The translations under genes and the position numbers were made by a program. A stretch of 64,000 bases of DNA, from NCBI RefSeq assembly GCF_964204865.1, contig NC_135254.1, forward strand, positions 13,521,001 through 13,585,000, written 5' to 3'. Shown here piece after piece: positions 24,545-38,700 of the stretch. The DNA is from Styela clava. Its lineage: Eukaryota > Chordata > Ascidiacea > Stolidobranchia > Styelidae. The notes beneath the pieces are model-generated. The model was not told where the DNA came from, did not search any database, and was given only the letters and a program-made list of their open reading frames with translations. How positions within the stretch are numbered: position 1 is the first letter of the stretch; the number at the start of each line of letters is the position of its first letter.

Positions 24545-26708
24545 ACATTATAGCATAATTAAAGTTGTATTGGCAATATGAGAATATCAATATTTGCAGA
24601 ATTTATAAATAAGTATTATTTTTTCGGATTTGGCCTGTTATTTGATTTAATTTTCTTAAACAATTAGCTTTTTAATTAGTATACAAATTAGTAATAGTAC
24701 GTATGCTATTATTTGTATATTTTCTTTTTCGCTACATGTGCTTACAAATTTTTGTTGAAGATTGGACTGTGTGAATTGTTGTTTCATTAAGATTAAAGCC
24801 CTGGAATGACATATTCTTCTGGTTGGGATACCAGGTATTCCCCCTTCAGCTTTTGCCATTGTTAGGATTGTAAACGTCTATTTGTTGAACTACCGTATAT
24901 ATAACTCTGGTTTCACGTTACTGTTCATGTATATGAAATAGCCTCTGGCACTTTGTGTATACATCAGAATATAACAGGATAGATAGAAGCCTTTACACAC
25001 ACTTTTCATTTTATAAATAATAGTATTTCAAGCCTAACTGCATATTAAGATTGATTGTAATAAATGAGTGTGAAACATATCTATATGGTTTAATGAATTG
25101 AAAATTAGCCTTAATTATGGGGGATTGCTGATGTATATTTTCTTCGGTATTCCTAGCAACATTAATTTTTGTGGCACTGTTTTACTCCTATATATCATTG
25201 TGTTGATTCTACCATACCTGTCATATAATATTGAATGTGCCATACTGCCATAATAAACATTCAGTTTGAAGGTAAAGATATAATGTGTAGTTAAATTGAT
25301 AGTACATTAATGATCTTTTGATATGTACTTTAGTTTAATATAACAACAATTTTGTTTCAGATGTGAAGGCTTAATTAATTTATGGTATTTATTAAAATAA
25401 TGACTTCAAATTTTAATGAAATGTTATGCTGGGACCGGCACATGTTGATTGTAAAATTGTTTGTACACAGCTAAAATTAGAAAACTCATTATGTGGTCAA
25501 TTCACTTTAGAACCAACCATATAATTTTGCGATTAATTAACAGTCCTTCAATATGCATGCAATAATTATTCTGTCAAATGACTAATTATGATTCTATCAA
25601 ATATAAAGTGTTATTCAGACAAGTCTCAGTATATTTTTTGGTTAATGTAAAATTTGGATGGAATTATATAATGGTCACATCACATTTAAAGGTCATTATG
25701 TCCAAGATTTTACCAAGGCTTCCCCGTAAGGCCCCAATCTGTTTTTTTTTCTTTTTTTTAATTCTGAGTAGATTTTTTCTCGTTATTCTCCTATAATACA
25801 CTGCTATTCTATGATATACTTAAAATGTAAATACAATTTTGGTGATTATTTTTGTTGTGGCATTTCATATTCAGCAGATCATGTTAAATTGCACTATATT
25901 GTTGTTTAAGCCATGTATAAATCTCAGCTAAGCTTGAACTAGTACTATAGGAAATTGTTGAATCTATTGGATGAATAGATTTATTTTGATTCTACAGATT
26001 TCTGTAGTTTAATTGAAGATAAAATGGTTTACTAATCATAACAGAATTAAAATTTATAAATTTAGAAATGCTCAACAAAATTGAATATAGTATAAAACAT
26101 ATATTGTGATATAATAGTCAATTTTGAATTTAATGAATTATAGAATTGCATTATGATGATTGAAAATTATGGATACAATTCAGATTTATGGGATATGTTT
26201 GTCTTTGATCTATATTTTTAAAAACATTATACTGTGAAAGCAGCTATTTATTAGTTAATCTCAATCGTTATTCCAATGATTATTAAGATTTGTATAAAGA
26301 CTATTTTCTATAAACAGTTGTACAATATTATAATGTGCACATATCATTTGGCCTCTGTTCTGAAGAAGTACATCTAGGCATACTATACATTGTTTACTTT
26401 CACACAGTGAGCTTGATTCTATCTTATATATGTTCATTTCGGGTGGTCACCAATTGCTAATTTGGCATTTTTGTTTATCGATGAGTCTTATTGGATTGTA
26501 ATATTAAGTGAAATTATTCAATATTGAAATCGATTTAATGATTGCCATGTACTATTGTAGGCTATCTTGTCATTCTTCCTTCTTTTATCGCTTTATATTA
26601 GTATAGGATTGTACATGTTCTGAAATGTATTGTGCTCTATTTAGATTTAGTTAATATGAGATGAATTATCATTCTCACTAATTTATCGATTGCAACCAAA
26701 CAATAGAA
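24545..26708. other. NDFIP 3'UTR and intergenic region before the THRAP3-like gene
   Basis: This is AT-rich sequence with scattered AATAAA motifs and no supported coding frame or clear repeat. It must contain the 3' end of NDFIP and the promoter or 5'UTR of the next gene. Confidence 0.5.
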
Positions 26709-29700
26709 ATGTCTTCAAGATCAAGAAGTCGATCACGTTCGGGCAGTCGAAGTCCGTCACACAAGAGATCACATAGAAGGTAGGTTGTTTTCACACCTTG
26801 ATTCTTAACAATGCTCTGTAAAAAACCACAGTGGATTTTTTTTCATTTGGAATTGCTTACCCAATTTATTTCACTACATTACACCATAGGTGAGTAGATG
26901 AGTTGGCATTGTGTTCAAACCTAAAGTCTCAAACCATGGGTACCAATGATGTTACCCAGGGGTGTGCTACCTGTGTCCTGTAGGGAAAATTGAGCAGCAT
27001 GTGATAAAGTGCAAATTTTGAATGGTGTGCTGCCCACGAAATAAGTTTTTTAATTTAGTTTTAATCTGGTCTGTGTTAGTATTTCCAATCCCTTTGCGTT
27101 GCAAACCTATTACCTGAGTCCAATTTATTATCTATTTAATTTAGAGCTCGACCGATATATCGGCCAACCGATATATCGGGCCGATATTGCATGTTTGCCG
27201 ATATATCATATCGGCCCAACCGGCCGATATATCTGGCCGATATATCAGCGTTAGTCGCTTTTCCACGTTCTAAAAAAATGAGTCCTTTTCCCTGGGAAAT
27301 ATCTGCGGCCGAGCGTTTTCTTTTTTTCGCTTCCCTCATTTTGCCTCTCAATGAACAGAGAGTTCTCTCCTATATTTCTCTCTTTTATCTCTTCGTGCGG
27401 CGCAAAATCCTCGCCTTCGAATATCTTGCGTCCCCACTAGACTTGCACATAATCGACAAAAATCAATTTTGTAATTACGGCAAAATCGATTACGTAATGA
27501 CCCCGTAATTGCGATATTTTTTCACGCATTTGAACCTATCATAAAAACCATTTGAAACCACTTCTTTTCCGAATGGGACATCGAAGTTTGGTTTTCATAT
27601 CACCGACAGTACTACACGCCGGCGACAGATGTTAAAGACAAATACCAAGGAGTGAATTCAAATTGTATTTATTCTGATTTTTATCTTTTGTGTTGATTTG
27701 ATTTTCCTTTATCACCTTCGCAAATTAACCGTCCCAATTTTATGCGATCAATTTTATCATTACCAACACTGGTATACGGATATTTATGAAACAATAGTTG
27801 CCTTTTTTTTAAATCGACTTTCGTATTGAATAAAAATGTCGGGTTCCTGAGTTATTAATCAACGACGAGCGTATTCTTTCGTTCGATTATACCTGCGCTT
27901 GCCTCGCGACGAAGACCTGTTATTGCTCCGTTTTTTACATTATCCGACTTTGCTACCTAGTTAGCATTTTGCAATAATTATTGATGCTGAATTATTGACA
28001 ATATTCCGATTACCTAGCTTCATTTTATATCAAATCATTTCGCGGCCCAAATGTTATAACATTATTTGCGATAAATTTAGATCACATATTAATTATTTAG
28101 CCGGCGGTAAATTCTTACCCGTAACTCGTTGTAAATTAATGCTAATAAATTCTATTTTGTTTTTTAATGTGCTGTAATTTGTATTAATAAAAGTGATTGA
28201 GTCGGGGAAAATAAAGTAGCCTTCTCTCTCTTTGCTCCATAGCGGCGGTAAAATTCGTTTCATGTCTATTTCACGGAGAGAAAGAAAAATACGCCTTCCG
28301 GAATTACAATCAACTATCACACATTCTTATTTATCGTTATCAGCGCCGAATAAAAAATATACCAAATCGTGAAGACAAAAAAGTCTGTCGGTGTTAATTG
28401 CGTTACGGTGATAACGCTCATAATAATATCATTTTGATCGTGAAACCAAACGCTCAAACGGGATAGCGACTTTACGTAATTTGTAACTTCCTTACCGTAA
28501 CTCGAAATAATTACGTAATTACGTAATAATAATTACGTAAAGTGGACTTCTATAAGCTTTTTACTGATTGCCCTTTTTCTTTTGTGCTTTGTTTTTTCAA
28601 ACTTTGCCTTCTGTTTTGTGCATTAATGTGTGTTCTTATTAATTGCTGTGAGACTTTCATCAATGATGCAAGCACTGTGTGGGACTGCTTTATTTTTCAA
28701 CATAAACTTTTGATTGACTGAAACTGAATTTTTCTTTCTGTTTGTATTTATCGCGGTTCAGGCTGTAGATATCGGTATGTCGATATCGGTTATCGGTCAC
28801 TAGTTGGCCGATATATCGTTATCGGTATCGGTGCCAAAAAGTGATATCGGTCGAGCTCTACTATTTATATGGCGTTACAATGCGCTAGAACTAGGTTGTG
28901 CGAAGCGAACAATGCATGTCATAAGATTAATAAGCAGAATTCATGTGTTAGCAACTTCTAGAAAGCCGTTGTCAAAAAGGTGTGGCCTGCTTTTCACCCA
29001 GTTATTTGTATCTGGCCTTCCTGTATCAAAGGTTGCACACCCCTGCTCTAACTACCTGGGTACTGCACCAAATTGGTTATTGATCTTCAATGTTCAATCT
29101 GTTTTGTGGTACGCATTCGAGTTAACGTTTGATCCACTTTACTTGTTTGGAAGTTTTGTAATAGGATTGGGTAATCATATAAAAACTTTATTGATTTTTG
29201 AATTTTCAACCGTTTTTTTCAATATGGAAATATTTTACATGGTTTAATGCGTATTCTTGGTTAAATAAAGCCAAGCTATATAACTGATATAATATAAACA
29301 TGATAAACCATTGCAATTTATAGGAATATTCGAGATGAATCCATCAGTCCTATCAGAACAGCAAGTGGAGCTTCACTTCGAACCCCAAAGTTGTATAACA
29401 ATAATAATTTGATGGGGTATAACAGAAATAATAATTATCAACACAACAATTATCAGAGGAACAACTACAACAATAGAGGATTTCAAAGATATAACAACTA
29501 CAATAATTTTGGAAACAGGTTTGTGTTTTACTAAGGTTGTGAATGTATTACGAGGCTACTACTTATAGTACAAAATATTTTATTTCAAATTGGAATTTGT
29601 GGCAAAGTTTTAATGACCTCACTACGGAACAACTTCGAGTCGTATTATTGAATCAATTTTAATTATCTGAAATTAAGAAAATTTTGAAAACCGAGAGAAG

Positions 29701-32700
29701 AGAATATTTGGATATGGATCGAGATTTCCATTTTCATTGTGTTGTTTTTTAGTCTATTAATTTCATGTGGCCTATAATCTTTAGTGATACGAGCAGGATG
29801 TAGAATGAAATGAATAGGCAATATGTCTTGACTAGACCTATATATCTGAGCCTTTCTTGAACAGCGAAGGAAAATTTGAATGAAATATTGAAGCCATGCT
29901 ATTCAAACCTTTTTTTATTTTTTCCAGATGGAATAGAGGAAGAGGGAATTACTATCGGGGTGGTTGGCAAAACAGAAACCAGTGGAATAATTATCAGCCA
30001 AGACAAAGATACCATTCTAGAAGCGATAGATCTCGTTCAAGATCGAGGTCCCGTGGGAGGTTGGTACTTCAATATCAATCCTTGATTTTCCCATGTCTTT
30101 CAATGGTCAAAGACTTGATGATATTCAACTAATTTTTGTAATCCAGTAATTTATATGAATATCGGTTTGCTTCATTTTGTTGGCTTATAAAGGTTGGATA
30201 TAGCAATTTTCAATTTTTTACATTCAAATTTATAGATCCAGATCTCGATCATATTCACGGTCAAGGTCAGGAAGTCGTAGTCGATCACGTTCTTATGATA
30301 AACGAAGGAGAAGAACAAGGAGTCGATCATACAGTGGCTCTGGAAGGTTTGTTGTATTTTTTTTCACATTTTTATAGGTAAGATAATTTTTCTTTATTAA
30401 AATATTTATTGTACTCTGTCAGGTCTCGTTCAAAATCAAGATCCAAATCTAGAAGTCAATCTCCACGTAAAAGAGACAATAGTCCTGCCAAAGATGAATC
30501 AAAAGAGAAAACTGAAAATGGGCAAACGAAAACAGCAGATTCACAAAAAATGAGGTAGGCTACTTTACAATGCTGAATAAACCTAATTTGTATCTCGGGT
30601 GTCAAAATAATTTGTCGTTGTATCAACAGCCCTGATACATCTCAGTCACTTGATGATTCTTATGAAACTGGCGTTAAAAAGCAGGAGACGAAGGTTCCAT
30701 CTGATGTCCCTGCACCTTCTGCTTTTGGTAAAAGTCGTTGGGAGACGCCGGAACATTCACCGAAAGTTGAAGACAAAGATGAAGGGTTGGAAAGCATTGA
30801 TGTTGATTTGAAGGAGGTAGATGCTCGCTTCTGATATCTTTTGTTTTGGATTCAAGGCTTCTTATAATTGCACATACAAATGTCCATCTGGACAAACATG
30901 ATTTAATTACAATCTAGAAATTTGTTTATACTCTTTCTATTGCATCTCTAGCTCATACACAAATTATAGTGTTCTAATTATAGTGTACCAATATGGAGGT
31001 AACTAGTTTTGTTCGCCTACTTTACATCAAGTTGTGTAAAGGGACTGAAACCTATTGCCAGGGGGTATGTTCACTTGGCTAACACAGACATTCCCAGAAC
31101 TCGTAATAAAACTAAAATAAGGAAATTTCTGAATAAAATTATGGCCTAACCCTAACCTGGTACACACACTACGGGAGTACCCAAATTACTATTGCTATGA
31201 AAGTAATGGTTTCACAGTACAGAACCCAATTATAATTCATAAGCTTGTGTACTTAATTTCCGAGTCTATATTTCAAAGTGCATCTGTTATTGTGATTTTG
31301 TAGAGCGCTGAATTGGTATTGAGAAGCGTATGATCATTATTGATTTGGAATTGATCTTTTTGCATATTGGTTTTCCTTTTTCCCATATTTTCGGAACAAT
31401 CAAACATGGGGCGGGCTATATATGGATATATATATATGTAAAGTCTTTTTAATTCATGCTCTTATTATACCAACTTCGCGAAATTTACCCAACCGCATTA
31501 CATGGTCATTAATATTTCAGGATAAGATATTTGACCAATGGGATGATGACAAATTACGAGCATATTTGTTGAAATCAAAAGCTAAAAAATTAGGCAAGGA
31601 TGGTAAAATGTTATTGGAAGGCACTCAAGCCTTGCCACCACAACATTCAACAGCCGTATCAAAACCAAAGAAAAAGAAAAGATCGAAATCGACAGCAGAT
31701 TCTCCTGTAAAGGAGACTAGAGGAAGAAAGAAAAAACGTTCATTGAAGCAATCTAGATCTTCCTCTGCTTCATCGTCAAGCAGGTATGTTAATTATATTG
31801 CGAAAACATATTTGCAATAAATGAAATGTTCACCTGTATCTATACAAGTATAACGTTTTTTTCCACAAAATATATTTGTAAGCTTTCATTTGGGGCAAGA
31901 GATTACCGTATGTAATTCTTATCACTTTCATACTATCTCATTTGAGAATGTTTGGGCCATGTACGTTTCCGAGGTAGGAAGTAGACAAGGAGAAATGACT
32001 GGGAACTTTATACAAACATGTGAAATAATAATATAAACGTAAATGTAAAAATTTTTATAGAAAAATGTGATATGAAAAGAACAGTGTAATAATATATTTT
32101 CATTCTTCAAAGTTGTAATTTATATTGCAGAAATTATACCTTGTTGGGACAAAACAGGATCTGGCTTCCCTATGAAAGAATAATGGCAGCAATAACACCA
32201 AATTCACTGAATAAAATAGTGATTAAACATTGCTTTATGATAGGAGTTTTGGCTTCTAATAGTAAATGCATATACTGGTGAATTTTATGTCTGCCATCTT
32301 CTTTTACGTCACTCAGAAAATGCATTTTCTGCCAGATATTATTAGCATACCGTGCTTCATGATATTATTGACTTGTAATGCATACAAACTCTCACATTAT
32401 TAGTGTTTATTAGAGTCATTGACACTTTCATTATAATTGATTGTTAGGAGAGAAAAAAAAACAAAGCTCATTTGTGATCAATATTATGTATTTAGGTTGT
32501 TTGGCGTAAACAATTTATTTCTCTTCCTTTGACTGTTGTACCATTGATACTGTTTTTTACTTAGGAATAAACAGATTTAATTTAATTGCTTATTATTAAT
32601 AACATAAGTAGCAAAATAATTTAGCAACTTCAAATGTTTATTCTAAATGGTACAACTATGCAATGTATGGTTTGAAAAATTACATTTACAGTTGAATTGA

Positions 32701-35700
32701 GTATCACAATTGACTGCATACAATTTCGGCAACTAAAATTTCATTGCAACACAATGTGGTATGCATAAAAAAATTGAATGGGTATGCAGGTTGTTCCCAT
32801 CATAACATATACATTGTAATTTAATCATACAGAAAACGAAATATCTAGGTAACTAATCATAGGAATAACCATTTTAAATAGTATCATGTGTTCATTGTTT
32901 AAGTTTGTACTGTTTTTATTTTCAGTTCATCATTTAGTCCAATACATAAAGCTCATAAGGATAATAGTAGAAATATTGAGGAAACAAAACAAGATGAGGA
33001 TAAAGCAGCTGCTCTATCTAACATACAAATATATTCTCAACAGCAAAATTATTCATTAAGGTAAAACTGGTACATGTGTTCCTATTATTGATTTTTGCTC
33101 ACAGAATGAGGAATCAGTCCCACGGTTAAGAATTGTTTTTAATCAATTATACATTCATAATCAATATCAACTATGTTAATGGTATGCCACTCCACAATTC
33201 TCCTTGTAGGGAATTTAATAAAGATTGATGAGTTGACACAAATGATAAAACCTCCATGAATAATGGTAATATATTTAGATCATAAAAATTGTGATAAAGG
33301 CCTTACTTAACTGAAAGCTCTGAATCCTTTCATTGCAGTAGTTATTGAAATAAAATGTATCATAAATTTGGTACATTAAATTACCATTTTCGACATTACC
33401 ATTTCCGATTTTTTTTTACATTATTAAAATACCATTTTCAAATCTGTCTCGAAAGAGAGAAAGAAAAATATCATGTGAAAAATTCTTATATTGGTATGAA
33501 TAAATAACATATGTTCCGTGGTTTAGTATTTATGTACAAAGACAGGAAATTTACGTAATTTGCTGATTTATAATATATATTTATATATTTAGAACTTCCT
33601 GTTGGAATGCCTGAATATGCGCATAGTTCTATCATGAAAAAACTAATTTGCACAAAACCGAAACTTTTCTGTATGTGTAATATGTACCACTCACCTAGTC
33701 TGTGTACCAGGTTAGGGTTAGGCCATAATTTTATTCCGATTTCCCCTATTTTAGTTTTATTACGAGTTCAGAGACTGTCTGTGTTAGCCAAGTGAATATA
33801 CCCCACTGCCCATAGGCTTCAGTCCCTTTACACAACTTGATCTAAAGTCGGCGAACAAAATTAGTTAGCTCCATATTGGTACACATACTTCTCCCCGAAA
33901 CACCTTATCATATAGTACCCCCAGTTGATAAAATTTAATATGTTGAATGTCTCAAAGCAAGGATTTTTGAATAAATATATTAGGGACTGCGTGAAACTAA
34001 AAGCACAGATAGTTTAGGCATTTTAAAAAATAAATCTAAATTTTATATGTAGTTGTAAAAAAATTCACAGCTTTGTCCAAGCGCAGTGAGTCGTCTAACA
34101 AATAGATTTGGAGGGGAGTAGCTGGCTCTTCAGTTGTTTATTGTATGAATGCTACACCACATAAACAGACTCAATTACCTTATCATTGTTTTAAACTGTC
34201 TGTCTGTTTTTTATCATTCCTTATCAGCATACACAAATTTCGCTTACTCATTTCATGTTAGTTTAATACATGAATTATACCATACCATCAGATTGTTTTG
34301 AGTTTTGAAGTGTTATGTTACTTTGTGTTCAACTTGTGCTGAATTCTTTAGAATTTATGCCTAATTTACCAATCTTAACTATCTTACAGTATTCAAATGG
34401 CAGGAAATTATTTTGTCACATCACAACTATGAATAATTCATTTTGTGTATAACTAGTCATAATCATACCTTTACAATGTTGTATGATTATTTCGTTTCTT
34501 TGTATTTGTGTTCAGAAAAATGACAACTGTATACATGTTTTATGTCTGATTCATATTATTGCATCAATAAAATATGGTTTCAGAAAGTTTGAAGTTAAAC
34601 TATTTAAGACGAAATGAATAACATAAAGTCATTCTTGCTTGTTGCAAAGCTGATAGCATGGTATGATCATATGGCAAGCGACAGTCTCAAGGCCTGTTAT
34701 CTGTACAAATATGCTGATATCTAACTAATGAATAATTCTAATATGCTATGCATGAACTTGGGTTTCTCTGTGATTATACATATTACTATTTTATCAAATT
34801 ACAGACAAATTCCATTTTTCGATGCTATTTATTTTCAATCTCATATAAAAAGACATTGGTTACTAGGGTTCAGATATGAATACTTGACAATGTTAATATG
34901 ATTATTAGCATAACATTATTTTGCCACAAATTATAATGAATCAATGTTGACTACCTACCGGTACCTAGTTGTAACATCTGGAGTTGATAGTGAGTATTGT
35001 GAGCCTCTCGCTTTATCACAATAGTTAATAAGTGTAAACAAGTCCCAGACAACTTTATAATATTGTTAAAGTGATATATTTTAACAATAAAAAATAGATT
35101 AATATTTGTGTGAATGAATTCAATATAATTTGATTGTTTTTTACAGCTCTGAAAGAACCCAAGCTGTGCAATATCCATTCAGCCATATTGGAAAAACTGC
35201 TTCCGCTCCAACACCAAAAGAACAACCAATACAAGGTAACTAGCAAACTTCTTATTCCTCATTCAAAATCATCTTTCATACTAAATTTTCACTAACTCAA
35301 ATTTACAGCTCCTCAGCAATATCCAGCTCCGGTTCCTCCGCCCCCACCACCACAGGCCCCTCCTCAGCAACCTGCTCCAGTATTAGGTGAAATGCAAGTC
35401 CTTGGACCTGATGGCAAACCAATCCGTTTGGTGCCAACTTCAGTGATGGGTCCTGATGGTAAAATGATCCAGGTTATGCAGATACAGCCTAGCACGACAA
35501 TTCCGCAAGCGGTCCGCAATTCCCCGGTCAAGCAGGTACAACGTGCCCCGCCTCCGCCTCCTTCTTACCCTCCTCCTGTAACCACTTACCCTGCTACCCA
35601 TTCAATTCCTGATTCGAGTCAGTATACAAAGAAAGCCACGGAAAGCTATAATCAATTGATGGAAAGCATAAATCAAGGTAATACCGCAGATAAAACAGGA

Positions 35701-38700
35701 GTGGATGAAAAATTAGAAAGCTCTTTGAAGGCTCACATGAAAATTCCTGGATTGGATGAAGCAAGTTATGAACCTGGGGATCATACTTCTAGTCTGAAAA
35801 AGGTAACAGAAGAATTTATTTTCAGTCAAGTTTTATATTTTAATAATGATAGAGGCATTTAATGTACTTGGATGCTGAAGTGTGGAATGAATTTATGTTA
35901 TTTATATGGCTGTTTTTGAATAGTGTATCAGAACGAACTATACAGGGTGATTCCCGTAATGAAAATATTTTCTGCTGTATTGCTGTGGATATTATATACC
36001 TTATAAATCTCTCTTTGAACCAAGATTGTAATTAAAAAAAATTGTAATCAATTTTTGCTGCAATTTGATGGTAAGAGCTTACAACTCTTAATTGGAATTC
36101 CATTACAGATGGAAAGACAAAAACGGAGGCAGGAAGTTGTGAGAACTAGATTCAAACCTAGACCTGCTGGTACGTGGGCTCAGGAGGTCAAAAAAGAAGA
36201 GAAAAAGGATGAAGGTAACGTGAAAAATATATCGGCATTCGATTTCAGGAACTAGTGATTATGCAGTTTCTTCGGCTATTACTGGGGAGAATGGCAAGAC
36301 AAAATTGAATCAATACTGAGAAGTACAAACGTTTAATTTGTGCTTAGATATTGCAATATCAATATTTTCCTATTTTTATATGTATTTTCTCCTTTATTCA
36401 AATGTTAAATTTGCATCTTAATTCTTAGAAAAACGCAAGGAGTCAATGGATTTAGGAATGAAGGAAAAACCACAAGCAATACCTTCTCTGGGATCCATGA
36501 CCTCGAGTATGTTACTATTAATTTTTATTTATACAATATAATTAGTATGTCGCATGGTATGGAATTATTAAATTTCTTGATGTTTTGTTATTACTGTAGT
36601 GCCCTATCAATATAGTTTGGTATTTAAAAATGAGCATTCATAATATATGTCATAACTTGTGATTGTCATTATGGAACAATTTTAATTTCAAATTATATCG
36701 TATTTGTATAGTTTCGATTTTCTTGATACAATGAGACAAAATAAAACTTGAAAATATATGTAATTATACATATTTTTGGTATTTTTAAAAATATAGTGCA
36801 ATGATGCCATCAAATCTCAAACAGTTTAGGTGAACTAAAAATCCTTTTTTCATTTTTCTAGGTTCCAGCAATGTTAAAAAAGAGGAGTATAGTATTCCAA
36901 CATTGACTTCTGAAAATAAAATTGAAACAATAACAAGCAGTACCAGACAAATATCAGCGCCAGGTATGAATTTTTTTCTTTTATTTGAATTTATTTAGTA
37001 TTTTCACCTAGTTTTGTATTCAACTGTTTTTGTAGGTATTATCACAGATATGCTTTTCTATGCACTTTTTTGCCTGATATATGAAGTAGCAAGCATTTAT
37101 TTAGCTGTGTTGCTATCTATTATTTCCTATGTATGTCTTCTCAGTTCCTTATAATACTAATCAACTTTAAGCTATATTTATGAGATGACGCAAATAATAT
37201 TTTTTTACATGCTAATGGCTGATTATATAAATCATTTCGAGGCAAAAATTTTTGATATTCTAATAATTTGATTCAGTTTGAGTATCAATATTCTAGATTG
37301 CTTCATTGTTCTGTAACATAAATGATTCATATAATCCATATTTGTGCGGTTTCCCAGTTTGGCCAGGGATATCCATCATCAAAGATCTCATGATAAAAGA
37401 TGAAAATATTCCTCAATTTAGATGTTCTATTTCCATGAGTTAAATGTTACATTCTACTGGTATACATTTCATAAAAACTGGCTTTTGCGGACTAATGCAA
37501 ATATTGGATTGTGATCAGATTCGTAAAATTTGTGTAATTTTTGAATCAAATAACTGACTTTGCCCTAGTTTTTGGTTATTCAGTAATATTATTTAAATAC
37601 ATTTTCATAAACAATATTTTTATCGTTTTGTTATGTTCTTTTTTCACATAACCAAATAACCGTTACATTACAGCAGATTATAATATGTAACCATTACTTA
37701 TGTTTGCATATAACTCTTCTTCTTTTATAAATCTGTATATTTATTTTTTCTCCTTTATTTGTACTCTTTTGATATTAATTAATTCTCTTATGATGACCAG
37801 CTTATCAGGTCCAGTGTTGTATCAAGTCAAATCAGTGCTACTACCATAAGGCTACGATCCAAACAATTTTTGAGAGTTGTCTATATGTTGATTGGTTGAA
37901 TATCACACTTGCCACCATTTTATTTGGGTTGGATCTTTTCGGAAAACGAACAATATTTGGTGGCGACATATTCTACCTATCTATCTACATTCGGGGATAT
38001 GATATCCGCGCGAAATATGTTGAATATATATTGAATGATGCTTATTGCAATACTATATATTGAAATACTGAAATAATATTTTCGCTGGGTATTATCAACC
38101 AATAAGTTGTATGAAAACAAGTGAGTACATACAGAATATAAATAGTTTGTATTTTTTTTCACCTATGGCATGGTAGAAATATAGATATCACTTGTTTTGT
38201 GTTTGTACCGATATACCTTTTTCTTTACATCTGGTAAATTGTCTTGGAGAATTTTCTGTCCATTTTACAGAATTAGAAAAGACGATTGTTGGCGGTTTTC
38301 AAGGCAATGCTCTCTCTTTTCTCTGTATTCACACTGTTTTACCGTTATTTTTTTTTTGTTGCTTTTTAGAACCAATGGAATCGGAGATCAGTGCAATGGA
38401 ACCGGTAATTCCACAACCATCTGATGCTGTTGGTCAACAGACTCAACAATATGCTCAGGTCCCACCACAGCTTGCAGCTCAAGGTATATGAATATGAGCG
38501 TATTTTTATTTTTTTTAATTTTAGGCGCAAACTCAGTACATACACTTTTATTAAAGGCGAAATATTCTGTATCTTGGAAATTAAAACAAGACAAATACTA
38601 ACAGCTTCTTAGCTGGAGATTCTCATATTGAAATTTCAGCTCCAGTAAAGTTCCCTTATTGGAGTTTCAACCATTGAGAATACATATCATAATACAAAAA

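Larger units (their letters stand above)
26957..29045. mobile_element. Outer hAT-like element carrying a nested insertion (THRAP3-like intron 1)
   Basis: The left end CAGGGGTGTGCTACC corresponds to the inverted right end GGTTGCACACCCCTG. The flanking bases no longer match, so it is old. It is split by the element at 27142-28860. Confidence 0.6.
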
